Below are positions 1-5,565 of a stretch of 5,565 nt of DNA, piece after piece. The notes below the pieces were generated by a model. That model was not told the origin of the DNA and ran no database searches. It was given only the letters and a program-made list of their open reading frames with translations. Positions within the stretch are counted from its first letter, which is position 1; every line of letters begins with the position of its first letter. The DNA lies in assembly GCA_014378345.1 (NCBI GenBank), contig JACMNW010000029.1:1-5565 (forward strand). The letters are read 5' to 3'. This DNA is from Pseudorhodobacter sp. (lineage in GTDB: Bacteria; Pseudomonadota; Alphaproteobacteria; Rhodobacterales; Rhodobacteraceae). Both the position numbers and the translations under genes were made by a program.

Positions 1-308
1 ACGTTCCAGACGCCAAAACCTTCTTGGCCTATGTCGCGTCAGCAGAAGCACAGACAAAGCTGAACTCCGCTTTGGGCCAATTGCCAACCAACAAGAACGC
101 CACCGTTGACGCGGCTGATCCGTTCATCTCGGCTGGCTTTGAATCGCTGTCCTCGGCTTATGCACTGGCGCAATTCTTCGACCGTGACGCGCCTGCCGAA
201 ATGGCAAAGGCCGGCATGGAAGGGTTCCAGGAATTCATGGTCAAGCCAGAGCGCCTGCCAGAAATTCTGGACCGTCTCGAAAAAGTACGCGGCACAGCGT
301 ATAAGTAA
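1..308 (+). CDS. Sugar ABC transporter substrate-binding protein, C-terminal fragment (5' end outside window)
   Basis: The reading frame is open from the first full codon (position 3) to a TAA at 306-308, giving the last 101 residues of a protein that starts upstream. An internal TTG at 24 is not a believable start, because the frame continues to the window edge with no ribosome-binding site near it. The residues form the helix-rich C-terminal lobe usual for CUT1 (MalE/UgpB-like) binding proteins: a 'PTNKNA' turn, an aromatic, alanine-rich helix (FESLSSAYALAQFFDRD), a 'GMEGFQEFM' helix and a final 'LPEILDRLEKVRG' helix near the end, a common way for these proteins to finish. It would act in the periplasm, delivering an oligosaccharide to the two permeases encoded downstream. 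The alpha-galactosidase in the same cluster suggests an alpha-galactoside ligand, which is inference. The fragment alone cannot show the signal peptide or binding residues. Family assignment relies on both C-terminal pattern and context. Confidence 0.85.
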   Translation, partial: VPDAKTFLAYVASAEAQTKLNSALGQLPTNKNATVDAADPFISAGFESLSSAYALAQFFDRDAPAEMAKAGMEGFQEFMVKPERLPEILDRLEKVRGTAYK

Positions 309-318
309 ACACGACCCC

Positions 319-342
319 GAGCGCGCCCTCACCGGCGCGCTC
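319..342 (+). other. GC-rich hairpin just after the binding-protein stop codon
   Basis: GAGCGCGCC (319-327) pairs perfectly with GGCGCGCTC (334-342), giving nine base pairs around a six-base loop, ten bases after the binding-protein stop. No T-run follows, so it is not a complete intrinsic terminator by itself. A hairpin at this place can protect the 3' end of the upstream message from exonucleases, which fits a need for more binding protein than permease. The pairing is seen directly; the function is inferred. Confidence 0.7.
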
Positions 343-350
343 ATGGCCTG

Positions 351-383
351 ACGCTCCGCGGTTTCGGCTTCGGGGCGTTTTTT
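351..383 (+). terminator. Rho-independent terminator between binding-protein and permease genes
   Basis: ACGCTCCG (351-358) pairs with CGGGGCGT (371-378) in an eight-base-pair stem with one G-T wobble and a 12-base loop. It is followed at once by six T residues (378-383). This is the standard form of an intrinsic terminator. It lies inside what looks like one transport operon, and only about 32 bases separate it from the next start codon. Partial readthrough is therefore the likely way the permeases are expressed, unless a promoter overlaps the terminator itself. Confidence 0.8.
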
Positions 384-404
384 CTAACCAGCGCAATTTT
401 ACCC

Positions 405-411
405 GGGGGGG
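405..411 (+). promoter_or_regulatory. G-tract ribosome-binding site for the first permease
   Basis: Seven consecutive G residues end four bases before the ATG at 416, in the place of a Shine-Dalgarno sequence. No GGAGG or AGGAG is present nearby, so pairing with the CCUCC of 16S rRNA would need a G-U wobble. The site is unusual and probably of moderate strength. Confidence 0.5.
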
Positions 412-415
412 TCTG

Positions 416-1303
416 ATGTCCGCCTATTGGAAAACCAACCAACGCCGCCTTGCCCCGTGGCTGTTTCTTGCTCCCGGCATGATCATGTTCGCCGTCTATG
501 TGATCATCCCGATCTTTCAATCCATGTGGCTTTCGTTCTACGACTGGGATGGCCTGGGTGCCAAAACCTGGATAGGCACAGCCAATTACGTTGAGCTGTT
601 CGATGACGAAGCCTTCACTAAATCCCTTAAAAACAATGTCCTTTGGCTGGTCCTGTTCATGCTGGCCGTGCCCATTGGCCTGTTTATGGCGATTTTCCTG
701 AACCAAACCGTACGCGGCATTCGCATCTACAAATCGCTGTTCTTCTTTCCGTTCGTCATCAGCCAAGTCGTGGTCGGCCTGATTTTTTCTTGGTTCTACG
801 CGCCGAATTTTGGCCTGTTGTATCAGGTGATCGAATTTTTCACCGGCACAGGCATCGCCGTTCTGGCTGATGAAGATTATGTCAACTACGGCATCATCGC
901 CGCAGGCCTTTGGCCGCAAATCGCCTATGTGATGATCCTGTATCTAACCGGCCTGAACAACGTCGCCGCTGATCAAATCGAGGCCGCCCGTCTTGATGGT
1001 GCCAAGGGCTGGAAGATGCTGTGGTACGTCATCATTCCGCAACTGCGCCCCGCCACATTCATCGCCGTGGTCGTCACCGTAATTGGCGCGCTTCGGTCGT
1101 TCGACCTTGTCTCGGTGATGACAACTGGCGGACCCTACGGATCGTCGCGCGTGCTGTCTTACTACATGTACGAACAGGCCCTGTCAGAATACGGCTACCG
1201 TATGGGCTACGGCGCTGCCATCGCTGTGGTGCTTTTCGCCATCATGATGATTTTCATCTCGGGCTTCATCTGGAAGATGTGGCGCGACGAAACGGAGCGT
1301 TGA
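416..1303 (+). CDS. Carbohydrate ABC transporter permease, MalF-like (CUT1 family)
   Basis: This 295-residue inner-membrane protein is one half of the sugar channel of an ABC importer. About six hydrophobic segments are visible (roughly residues 13-35, 75-97, 107-128, 158-180, 212-232 and 264-286). The EAA loop that docks onto the ABC ATPase is clear at residues 189-212: it begins EAARLDGA and ends PQLRP, matching the family consensus. An N-terminal 'LAPWLFLAPG' and a 'TGGPYGSSRVLSYYMYEQA' stretch after the EAA loop are typical of MalF/UgpA/LacF-type proteins. The length fits the short form of the family, without the large periplasmic insert of E. coli MalF. The ATG at 416 begins directly in the expected N-terminal sequence and is preceded by a G-tract. 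The next permease starts three bases after the stop, so the two are very probably co-translated. The substrate cannot be read from the permease; the alpha-galactosidase next door points to an alpha-galactoside. Confidence 0.95.
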   Translation: MSAYWKTNQRRLAPWLFLAPGMIMFAVYVIIPIFQSMWLSFYDWDGLGAKTWIGTANYVELFDDEAFTKSLKNNVLWLVLFMLAVPIGLFMAIFLNQTVRGIRIYKSLFFFPFVISQVVVGLIFSWFYAPNFGLLYQVIEFFTGTGIAVLADEDYVNYGIIAAGLWPQIAYVMILYLTGLNNVAADQIEAARLDGAKGWKMLWYVIIPQLRPATFIAVVVTVIGALRSFDLVSVMTTGGPYGSSRVLSYYMYEQALSEYGYRMGYGAAIAVVLFAIMMIFISGFIWKMWRDETER

Positions 1304-1306
1304 ATT

Positions 1307-2152
1307 ATGTTTCCCCGTCCTATCGAGCAAACCTCGCGCTCTACACAAATCATGTACAAAGTGGCGCTGCCGATCGCATTGTTCATCTGGCTGTTCCCAC
1401 TTTTGGGCGTGGCGCTGACGTCACTTCGGCCGGCGTCAGACCTCGCCCAAGGCAACTACTTTGGTATGCCGTCGTCGATTGCCTTTGAAAACTACGCCGA
1501 TGTGTTTCGCAATTCGGCCATCGGCCAATATATCCTAAATTCGTTCAAGCTGACGATCCCGGTCGTCATCGGCGTTGTCGCCCTGTCCACGATGACCGGC
1601 TTCGCGCTTGGGATCTACAAATTCCGTGGCTGCATGGCGGTCTTCTTTATTTTCGTTGCGGGCAACTTTGTGCCGTTCCAGATACTGATGGTTCCTGTCC
1701 GCGACATGACCGTCAACCTTGGCCTGATCAATACCACGGCCGGCCTTGGCCTGTTTCACATCGCCTTTCAGACCGGATTCTGTACCCTGTTCATGCGCAA
1801 CTTCATCAAAGGCCTGCCGTTCGAACTGATTGAAGCCGCCCGCGTTGAAGGTGTGTCTGAAATCAAGATTTTCTGGTACATCGTCGTCCCCTTGATGCGC
1901 CCCGCCATTGCCGCCCTGTCGGTTCTGGTCTTCACCTTCATCTGGAACGAATATTTCTGGGCCACAGTGCTGACCACCTCTGCCAGCATTCAACCCGTCA
2001 CCGCGGGTCTTAACTCGCTGAACGGTCAGTATGTGGCGCAGTGGCAGCTTGTTTCTGCAGGCTCCATCATCGCTGCATTGCCACCTGTTTTGATGTTTTT
2101 TCTGATGCAAAAGCATTTCATCGCGGGCCTGACTATGGGAGCTGTAAAGTGA
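1307..2152 (+). CDS. Carbohydrate ABC transporter permease, MalG-like (CUT1 family)
   Basis: This 281-residue membrane protein is the partner half-channel to the preceding gene. Six hydrophobic segments are visible (about residues 17-39, 80-103, 110-132, 143-165, 197-219 and 250-268). The EAA ATPase-docking loop occupies residues 176-199, starting EAARVEGV and ending PLMRP. The 'FIWNEYFWA' segment that follows, and the C-terminal 'FIAGLTMGAVK', are hallmarks of MalG-type subunits, so the protein is complete at its C-terminus. The ATG at 1307 has a GGAG ribosome-binding site at 1294-1297, inside the end of the first permease gene. The gene's TGA overlaps the GTG start of the alpha-galactosidase, which implies tight translational coupling of uptake and hydrolysis. 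No ATPase (MalK/MsmK/UgpC type) is encoded in this window, so it must lie elsewhere in the cluster or be shared with other transporters. Confidence 0.95.
   Translation: MFPRPIEQTSRSTQIMYKVALPIALFIWLFPLLGVALTSLRPASDLAQGNYFGMPSSIAFENYADVFRNSAIGQYILNSFKLTIPVVIGVVALSTMTGFALGIYKFRGCMAVFFIFVAGNFVPFQILMVPVRDMTVNLGLINTTAGLGLFHIAFQTGFCTLFMRNFIKGLPFELIEAARVEGVSEIKIFWYIVVPLMRPAIAALSVLVFTFIWNEYFWATVLTTSASIQPVTAGLNSLNGQYVAQWQLVSAGSIIAALPPVLMFFLMQKHFIAGLTMGAVK
2137..2141 (+). promoter_or_regulatory. Shine-Dalgarno sequence fixing the GTG start of the alpha-galactosidase
   Basis: GGGAG lies seven bases before the GTG at 2149, which is good spacing. It supports this GTG over an upstream in-frame ATG at 2041. 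Starting at 2041 would overlap the MalG-like gene by 112 bases and add 36 cysteine- and histidine-rich residues that do not look like GH36 sequence. Confidence 0.7.
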
Positions 2153-4218
2153 CCACCTACCGCTTAGATGCGGGGGCCCAGACCTTGGCCCTCGCAGTCA
2201 CCACCGGCCTGCCCGAAGTGGTTTATTGGGGTGCCCGCCTTCCCGATACGGAAAACTTGGATGCTATCGCCTCCGCGTCTTTGAACGATCTGACGGGCGG
2301 CATGATAGACGCGCTTCCCGCCCTGTCGCTTACCCCCGAAGCTGGCCGCGCTTTCCAAGGCCAGCCTGGTCTCGTGTTATCAGATGTGAACGGCACCCCC
2401 TTGCTTCCCGCGTTCCAAATCGACCACGTGGACGCCGCCTCAAACCACCTGTGCTTTATCAGCCGCGCAGATGGCCTGACCCAAACCCACAACATCCGCG
2501 CGTCAGAGTCCGGCATCCTGACCCTGCAAACCGAAATCACATCCGACACGCCGATCCGTATCCAATGGCTCGCCGCCCCGGCCCTGCCTGCACCACAGCG
2601 CAGCGATGAAATGATCGACGTTTCCGGCAAATGGATCCGCGAATTTGCCCTGAACCATGTCGCATGGACCCCCGGCATCCGCATGCGCGAAAGCCGCACA
2701 GGCCGCTCCGGACACGAACACCCGCCTTATCTGATCCTGCCCGAATCCGGCTGCACTAATACCCAAGGCACGGCATACGCCCTGCATTACGGCTGGTCCG
2801 GCGGTCACCGGATGGTTGCCGAAGAACTGCCCGATGGCCGCCGCCAAGTGCAATTCGGCCATGCCTCAGGCGCGGAAACCGAACCGGGTACGCATTTCCA
2901 AACCGCCCCGCTTTACGCCGTATTCTCCACCACAGGCCTGAACGGTATCGGCACCGCGTTCCAACGCCATATGCGGGAAGACGTGGTGCAATGGGTTGAA
3001 CCCGCCAAACCCCGCCCGGTGCATTATAACTGCTGGGAAGCCGTCTATTTCAACCATACGCTCGCAGGCCTGACCGCCCTAGCTGACAAAGCCGCCGACC
3101 TTGGTGCCGAACGTTTCGTGCTGGATGACGGCTGGTTCGGCCACCGCGACAATGACCTCACGTCGCTTGGCGATTGGACAATTGACCCCAACAAATGGCC
3201 GGGCGGCCTGCACCCGCTGATCACTCATGTCCACAAGCTCGGCATGTCTTTCGGCCTTTGGTTTGAGCCGGAAATGGTCAACCCCGACAGCGACCTGTTC
3301 CGTGCGCACCCCGACTGGATGCTTGGCCCCCGTGATCAAACGCCCGGACGCCACCAAATGGTGCTGAACCTGGCCTTGCCAGATGTACAAGACACCCTTT
3401 TCAACCAAATCTCGGCTATCCTCACCGAATATCCCATCGACTACATCAAATGGGATCACAACCGTTTGCTGCCGCTCGTCGATGCCGCCCAAACCCGTGG
3501 CGTTTATGCCCTGCTCAAACGCCTCCGCGCGGCCCACCCCGGCGTGGAACTCGAATCCTGCGCCTCGGGTGGTGGTCGCATAGACGCGGGTATCTTAGCC
3601 TATACCCACCGCGTCTGGCTGTCTGACAGCAACGACGCGCTGGAACGGTTGCGGATACAGCATGACGCCGCCTTGTTCCTGCCCGTCGCCATCACCGGCA
3701 GCCATGTCGGCCCGCGCAAATCGCACACGTCGGGCCGTATCCTTTCGATGTCCTTCCGCGCCCACGTCGCCGCCCAACGCCATATGGGATTTGAGATGGA
3801 CCTGAATGAACTGACCGAGGATGAGGCCACAACCCTGAAATCCGTCACCGCATGGTGGAAAGACAACCGCCACTGGACGATGACCGCCGATATCCTGCGC
3901 CTCGATGCAGCCGATCCCGCCGTCACCGCCGAAATGCTGCTTGCTGCTGACGGAAGCCGTTTCATCCTCACCGCAGGCCAATCCGAAACGAGCATCCAGA
4001 TCCTCCCCCGCCCTTTGCGCCTGACCGGGCTGGATCCCGCCGCCAGATACAAAATTACCCTTAAAAACCCTGAAGACGCCGCCAGGCAAAGCCGCGGCCC
4101 CAACGCCCTGAAAACGGCTCCGCTCACCCTGTCCGGCCAATATCTGATGACCCAAGGCATAAGCCTGCCCGCTCAGTGGCCCGCCACCATTTTCATCGTC
4201 GAAGGCACCAGACTTTAG
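2149..4218 (+). CDS. Alpha-galactosidase, glycoside hydrolase family 36
   Basis: This 689-residue enzyme is predicted to release terminal alpha-1,6-galactose from melibiose- or raffinose-type sugars with retention of configuration. Residue numbers count from the GTG at 2149. An N-terminal beta-sandwich region (about 1-285) carries the 'RTGRSGHEHPP' motif. The catalytic barrel (about 290-600) carries FVLDDGWFG (323-331), WFEPEMVNPDSDL (371-383), YIKWDHNR (432-439) with D436 as expected nucleophile, CASGGGRID (471-479), WLSDSND (490-496) whose D493 or D496 should be the acid/base, and HVGP...SHTSGR (519-530). A small beta domain follows. All expected GH36 motifs are present and intact. No signal peptide is visible, so the enzyme should be cytoplasmic and act on sugar imported by the linked transporter. 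The length is slightly below the 720-740 residues common in Firmicutes enzymes. The overlap with the MalG-like gene indicates co-translation. Transglycosylation or galactosylglycerol hydrolysis are possible alternative activities. Confidence 0.95.
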   Translation: MTTYRLDAGAQTLALAVTTGLPEVVYWGARLPDTENLDAIASASLNDLTGGMIDALPALSLTPEAGRAFQGQPGLVLSDVNGTPLLPAFQIDHVDAASNHLCFISRADGLTQTHNIRASESGILTLQTEITSDTPIRIQWLAAPALPAPQRSDEMIDVSGKWIREFALNHVAWTPGIRMRESRTGRSGHEHPPYLILPESGCTNTQGTAYALHYGWSGGHRMVAEELPDGRRQVQFGHASGAETEPGTHFQTAPLYAVFSTTGLNGIGTAFQRHMREDVVQWVEPAKPRPVHYNCWEAVYFNHTLAGLTALADKAADLGAERFVLDDGWFGHRDNDLTSLGDWTIDPNKWPGGLHPLITHVHKLGMSFGLWFEPEMVNPDSDLFRAHPDWMLGPRDQTPGRHQMVLNLALPDVQDTLFNQISAILTEYPIDYIKWDHNRLLPLVDAAQTRGVYALLKRLRAAHPGVELESCASGGGRIDAGILAYTHRVWLSDSNDALERLRIQHDAALFLPVAITGSHVGPRKSHTSGRILSMSFRAHVAAQRHMGFEMDLNELTEDEATTLKSVTAWWKDNRHWTMTADILRLDAADPAVTAEMLLAADGSRFILTAGQSETSIQILPRPLRLTGLDPAARYKITLKNPEDAARQSRGPNALKTAPLTLSGQYLMTQGISLPAQWPATIFIVEGTRL

Positions 4219-4223
4219 GCTTC

Positions 4224-4251
4224 TTTTTCGCAAAAATACTCCCGCCGGAGG
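4224..4251 (+). promoter_or_regulatory. Spacer motif with a hairpin that includes the dehydratase Shine-Dalgarno sequence
   Basis: The 43-base spacer contains TTTTT (4224-4228), CGC, AAAAA (4232-4236), then CTCC (4239-4242), CGCC, GGAG (4247-4250) and one more G. CTCC can pair with GGAG in a four-base-pair hairpin with a CGCC loop. GGAGG at 4247-4251 is also the obvious ribosome-binding site, ten bases before the ATG at 4262. Pairing could therefore weaken translation starts at the dehydratase gene. From memory, very similar A-run plus CTCCCGCCGGAGGC strings are frequent between genes in Rhodobacteraceae, so this may be a family-wide element and not specific to this operon. Confidence 0.55.
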
Positions 4252-4261
4252 CACCGACGTT

Positions 4262-5565
4262 ATGATCAACGACGAAAATAACAAGACCCGCCGCAATCGT
4301 GCTTGGTATGGCAAGCTTGATAAAGATGGCTTCATCCACCGCTCCTGGATGAAAAATCAAGGCTTCCCTGACCATGTCTTCGATGGCCGCCCCATCATCG
4401 GCATCTGCAATACATGGTCCGAACTTTCCCCCTGCAATTCCGGCCTGCGCGAGCTCGCCGAAGGCGTCAAACGCGGCGTGTGGGAGGCAGGCGGTTTCCC
4501 GGTCGAATTCCCCGTCACTTCGCTTGGCGAAGCGCAGATGAAACCCACCGCCATGCTGTTTCGCAACCTGCTGGCGATGGATGTCGAAGAATGCATCCGC
4601 GCCTACGGGATCGACGGCGTGGTCCTGCTGGGCGGTTGCGATAAAACCACACCCGGCCAACTTATGGGCGCAGCCTCAGTTGACTTTCCCGCCATCGTCG
4701 TTTCCTCCGGCCCCATGCTGAACGGCAAATGGCAGGGCCGCGATATCGGCTCTGGTACCGATGTGTGGAAATTTTCGGAAAGCGTGCGCGCGGGCGATAT
4801 GACGCTGAAAGATTTCATGGCCGCCGAATCCGGCATGTCCCGTTCCAAAGGTGTGTGCATGACCATGGGCACGGCATCGACTATGGCGTCGCTGGTCGAG
4901 GCGCTGGGCATGTCACTCCCCACCAACGCAGCCCTTCCCGCCGTCGATGCCCGCCGCATGGCACTGGCGCATATGACCGGCATTCGCATCGTGGAAATGG
5001 TCGAAGAAGACCTGCGCCCCAGTCACATCCTGACCCGAACCGCGTTCGAAAACGCCATCCTCGCCAATGCCGCCGTCGGCGGTTCCACCAACGCCGTGAT
5101 CCACCTTTTGGCCATCGCAGGCCGCGTCGGGGTCGAACTCACCCTGAAAGATTTCGAACTTGGCTCCGACATCCCCCTGCTGGTCAACTGCATGCCGTCC
5201 GGCAAATATCTGATGGAAGATTTCGCCTATGCCGGTGGCATGCCCGTCGTCCTGAAGGAACTGGGCACACACCTTCGTCCCGCCAAAACCGTGATGGGCA
5301 AAGATATTTCAGACTACGCCAACGGCGCAGAAAACTGGAACGAAGACGTCATCCGCCCCTTCAGCAACCCGCTAAAACCCGCCGCAGGCATCCGCGTGCT
5401 GAAAGGTAACCTCGCGCCGGATGGTGCCATCGTCAAACCCTCTGCTGCCACGCCCGCCCTTCTGGAACACGTAGGCCCCGCCCACGTCTTTGGGTCGATC
5501 GAAGATATGAAAGCCAACATCGACACCGATGATCTGCCCGTTACCCCAAATACCATTCTCATTCT
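4262..5565 (+). CDS. IlvD/Edd-family sugar-acid dehydratase, probably D-galactonate/L-arabinonate dehydratase (3' end outside window)
   Basis: The frame starts at an ATG with GGAGG ten bases upstream and is still open at the window end, giving 434 residues of the roughly 570-580 usual for the family. These enzymes dehydrate sugar acids to 2-keto-3-deoxy acids in the cytoplasm using an Fe-S cluster and Mg2+. Cysteines C58 (SPCNSGL), C126 (GGCDKTTPG) and C199 (SKGVCMTMGTAS) are in the positions expected for the [2Fe-2S] ligands. E90, D127 and K128 match the Mg2+-binding acids and the lysine that is carbamylated in the Rhizobium L-arabinonate dehydratase. The CDKTTP form and the 'RSWMKNQGFPDHVFDGRP' N-terminus resemble the sugar-acid branch, unlike branched-chain dihydroxy-acid dehydratase or 6-phosphogluconate dehydratase. 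Next to an alpha-galactosidase, D-galactonate is the most likely substrate. L-arabinonate and D-fuconate share its relevant stereochemistry, so specificity is uncertain. The catalytic serine near residue 480 lies beyond the window. Confidence 0.9.
   Translation, partial: MINDENNKTRRNRAWYGKLDKDGFIHRSWMKNQGFPDHVFDGRPIIGICNTWSELSPCNSGLRELAEGVKRGVWEAGGFPVEFPVTSLGEAQMKPTAMLFRNLLAMDVEECIRAYGIDGVVLLGGCDKTTPGQLMGAASVDFPAIVVSSGPMLNGKWQGRDIGSGTDVWKFSESVRAGDMTLKDFMAAESGMSRSKGVCMTMGTASTMASLVEALGMSLPTNAALPAVDARRMALAHMTGIRIVEMVEEDLRPSHILTRTAFENAILANAAVGGSTNAVIHLLAIAGRVGVELTLKDFELGSDIPLLVNCMPSGKYLMEDFAYAGGMPVVLKELGTHLRPAKTVMGKDISDYANGAENWNEDVIRPFSNPLKPAAGIRVLKGNLAPDGAIVKPSAATPALLEHVGPAHVFGSIEDMKANIDTDDLPVTPNTILI

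Noticed and set aside
384..415. Possible promoter for the permease genes between terminator and start codon
   Set aside because: Only 32 bases are available and no convincing -35/-10 pair is visible. A promoter would have to overlap the terminator, so readthrough is the simpler reading.
341..919. 192-codon open frame on the - strand opposite the first permease
   Set aside because: The product is polar and rich in D, H, Q and K, as expected from the complement of a hydrophobic membrane protein gene. It has no motif or plausible start context.
1535..2116. 193-codon open frame on the - strand opposite the second permease
   Set aside because: Same reason: it is a complement of transmembrane coding sequence with no recognisable fold, and it would lie entirely inside a confidently assigned gene.
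4219..4261. Intrinsic terminator after the alpha-galactosidase gene
   Set aside because: The T-run precedes the hairpin instead of following it, the stems are only 4-5 base pairs, and the hairpin contains the next gene's ribosome-binding site.
3595..4335. Long open frame of 246 codons on the - strand, with a second overlapping - strand frame at 3600-4160
   Set aside because: It lies fully opposite the conserved C-terminal part of the GH36 gene, its product has low-complexity G/Q/R composition and no recognisable domain, and it spans the operon spacer. It is a typical shadow of a GC-rich gene.
4729..5409. 226-codon + strand frame inside the dehydratase gene
   Set aside because: It is out of frame with the dehydratase, which has intact catalytic motifs throughout, and its product is an arginine- and histidine-rich string typical of frame-shifted GC-rich DNA.
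4262..5565. Branched-chain amino acid dihydroxy-acid dehydratase (ilvD) as the identity of the last gene
   Set aside because: The CDKTTP motif, the N-terminal 'WMKNQGFPDHVFDGRP' pattern and the sugar operon context fit the sugar-acid dehydratase branch better, although the superfamily is the same.

Overview
The window reads as a segment of an alphaproteobacterial carbohydrate-use operon, most likely from the Rhodobacteraceae/Roseobacter group. That placement rests on moderately high GC, family-level resemblance of the proteins to rhizobial and roseobacter homologues, and a spacer motif (A-run, then CTCC-CGCC-GGAGG) that I recall as common between genes in that group. It is inference, because the window has no taxonomic marker gene. 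All recognised genes are on the + strand and the window is almost fully coding.

Layout: (1) positions 1-308 hold the last 101 residues of an extracellular sugar-binding protein of a CUT1-type ABC importer. (2) 309-415 is the only sizeable gap. It holds a perfect 9-bp GC hairpin, then a classical rho-independent terminator with a six-T tail, then a G-tract ribosome-binding site. (3) 416-1303 and 1307-2152 encode the two MalF/MalG-like membrane permeases, three bases apart. (4) 2149-4218 encodes a cytoplasmic GH36 alpha-galactosidase of 689 residues, starting at a GTG that overlaps the stop of the second permease. (5) 4219-4261 is a short spacer with a hairpin that includes the Shine-Dalgarno sequence of the next gene. 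(6) 4262 to the window end is the first 434 residues of an IlvD/Edd-family [2Fe-2S] sugar-acid dehydratase, most like L-arabinonate/D-galactonate dehydratases.

Together the genes suggest uptake of an intact alpha-galactoside (melibiose, raffinose or galactosylglycerol class). Internal hydrolysis would release galactose, which would then be degraded oxidatively through galactonate and 2-keto-3-deoxygalactonate rather than by the Leloir pathway. The ABC ATPase, regulator, galactose dehydrogenase, lactonase and KDGal-processing enzymes are not in the window. I found no transposon, CRISPR array, RNA gene or clearly new system. The points most worth checking are the attenuating terminator between the binding protein and the permeases, and the pathway implied by the dehydratase.
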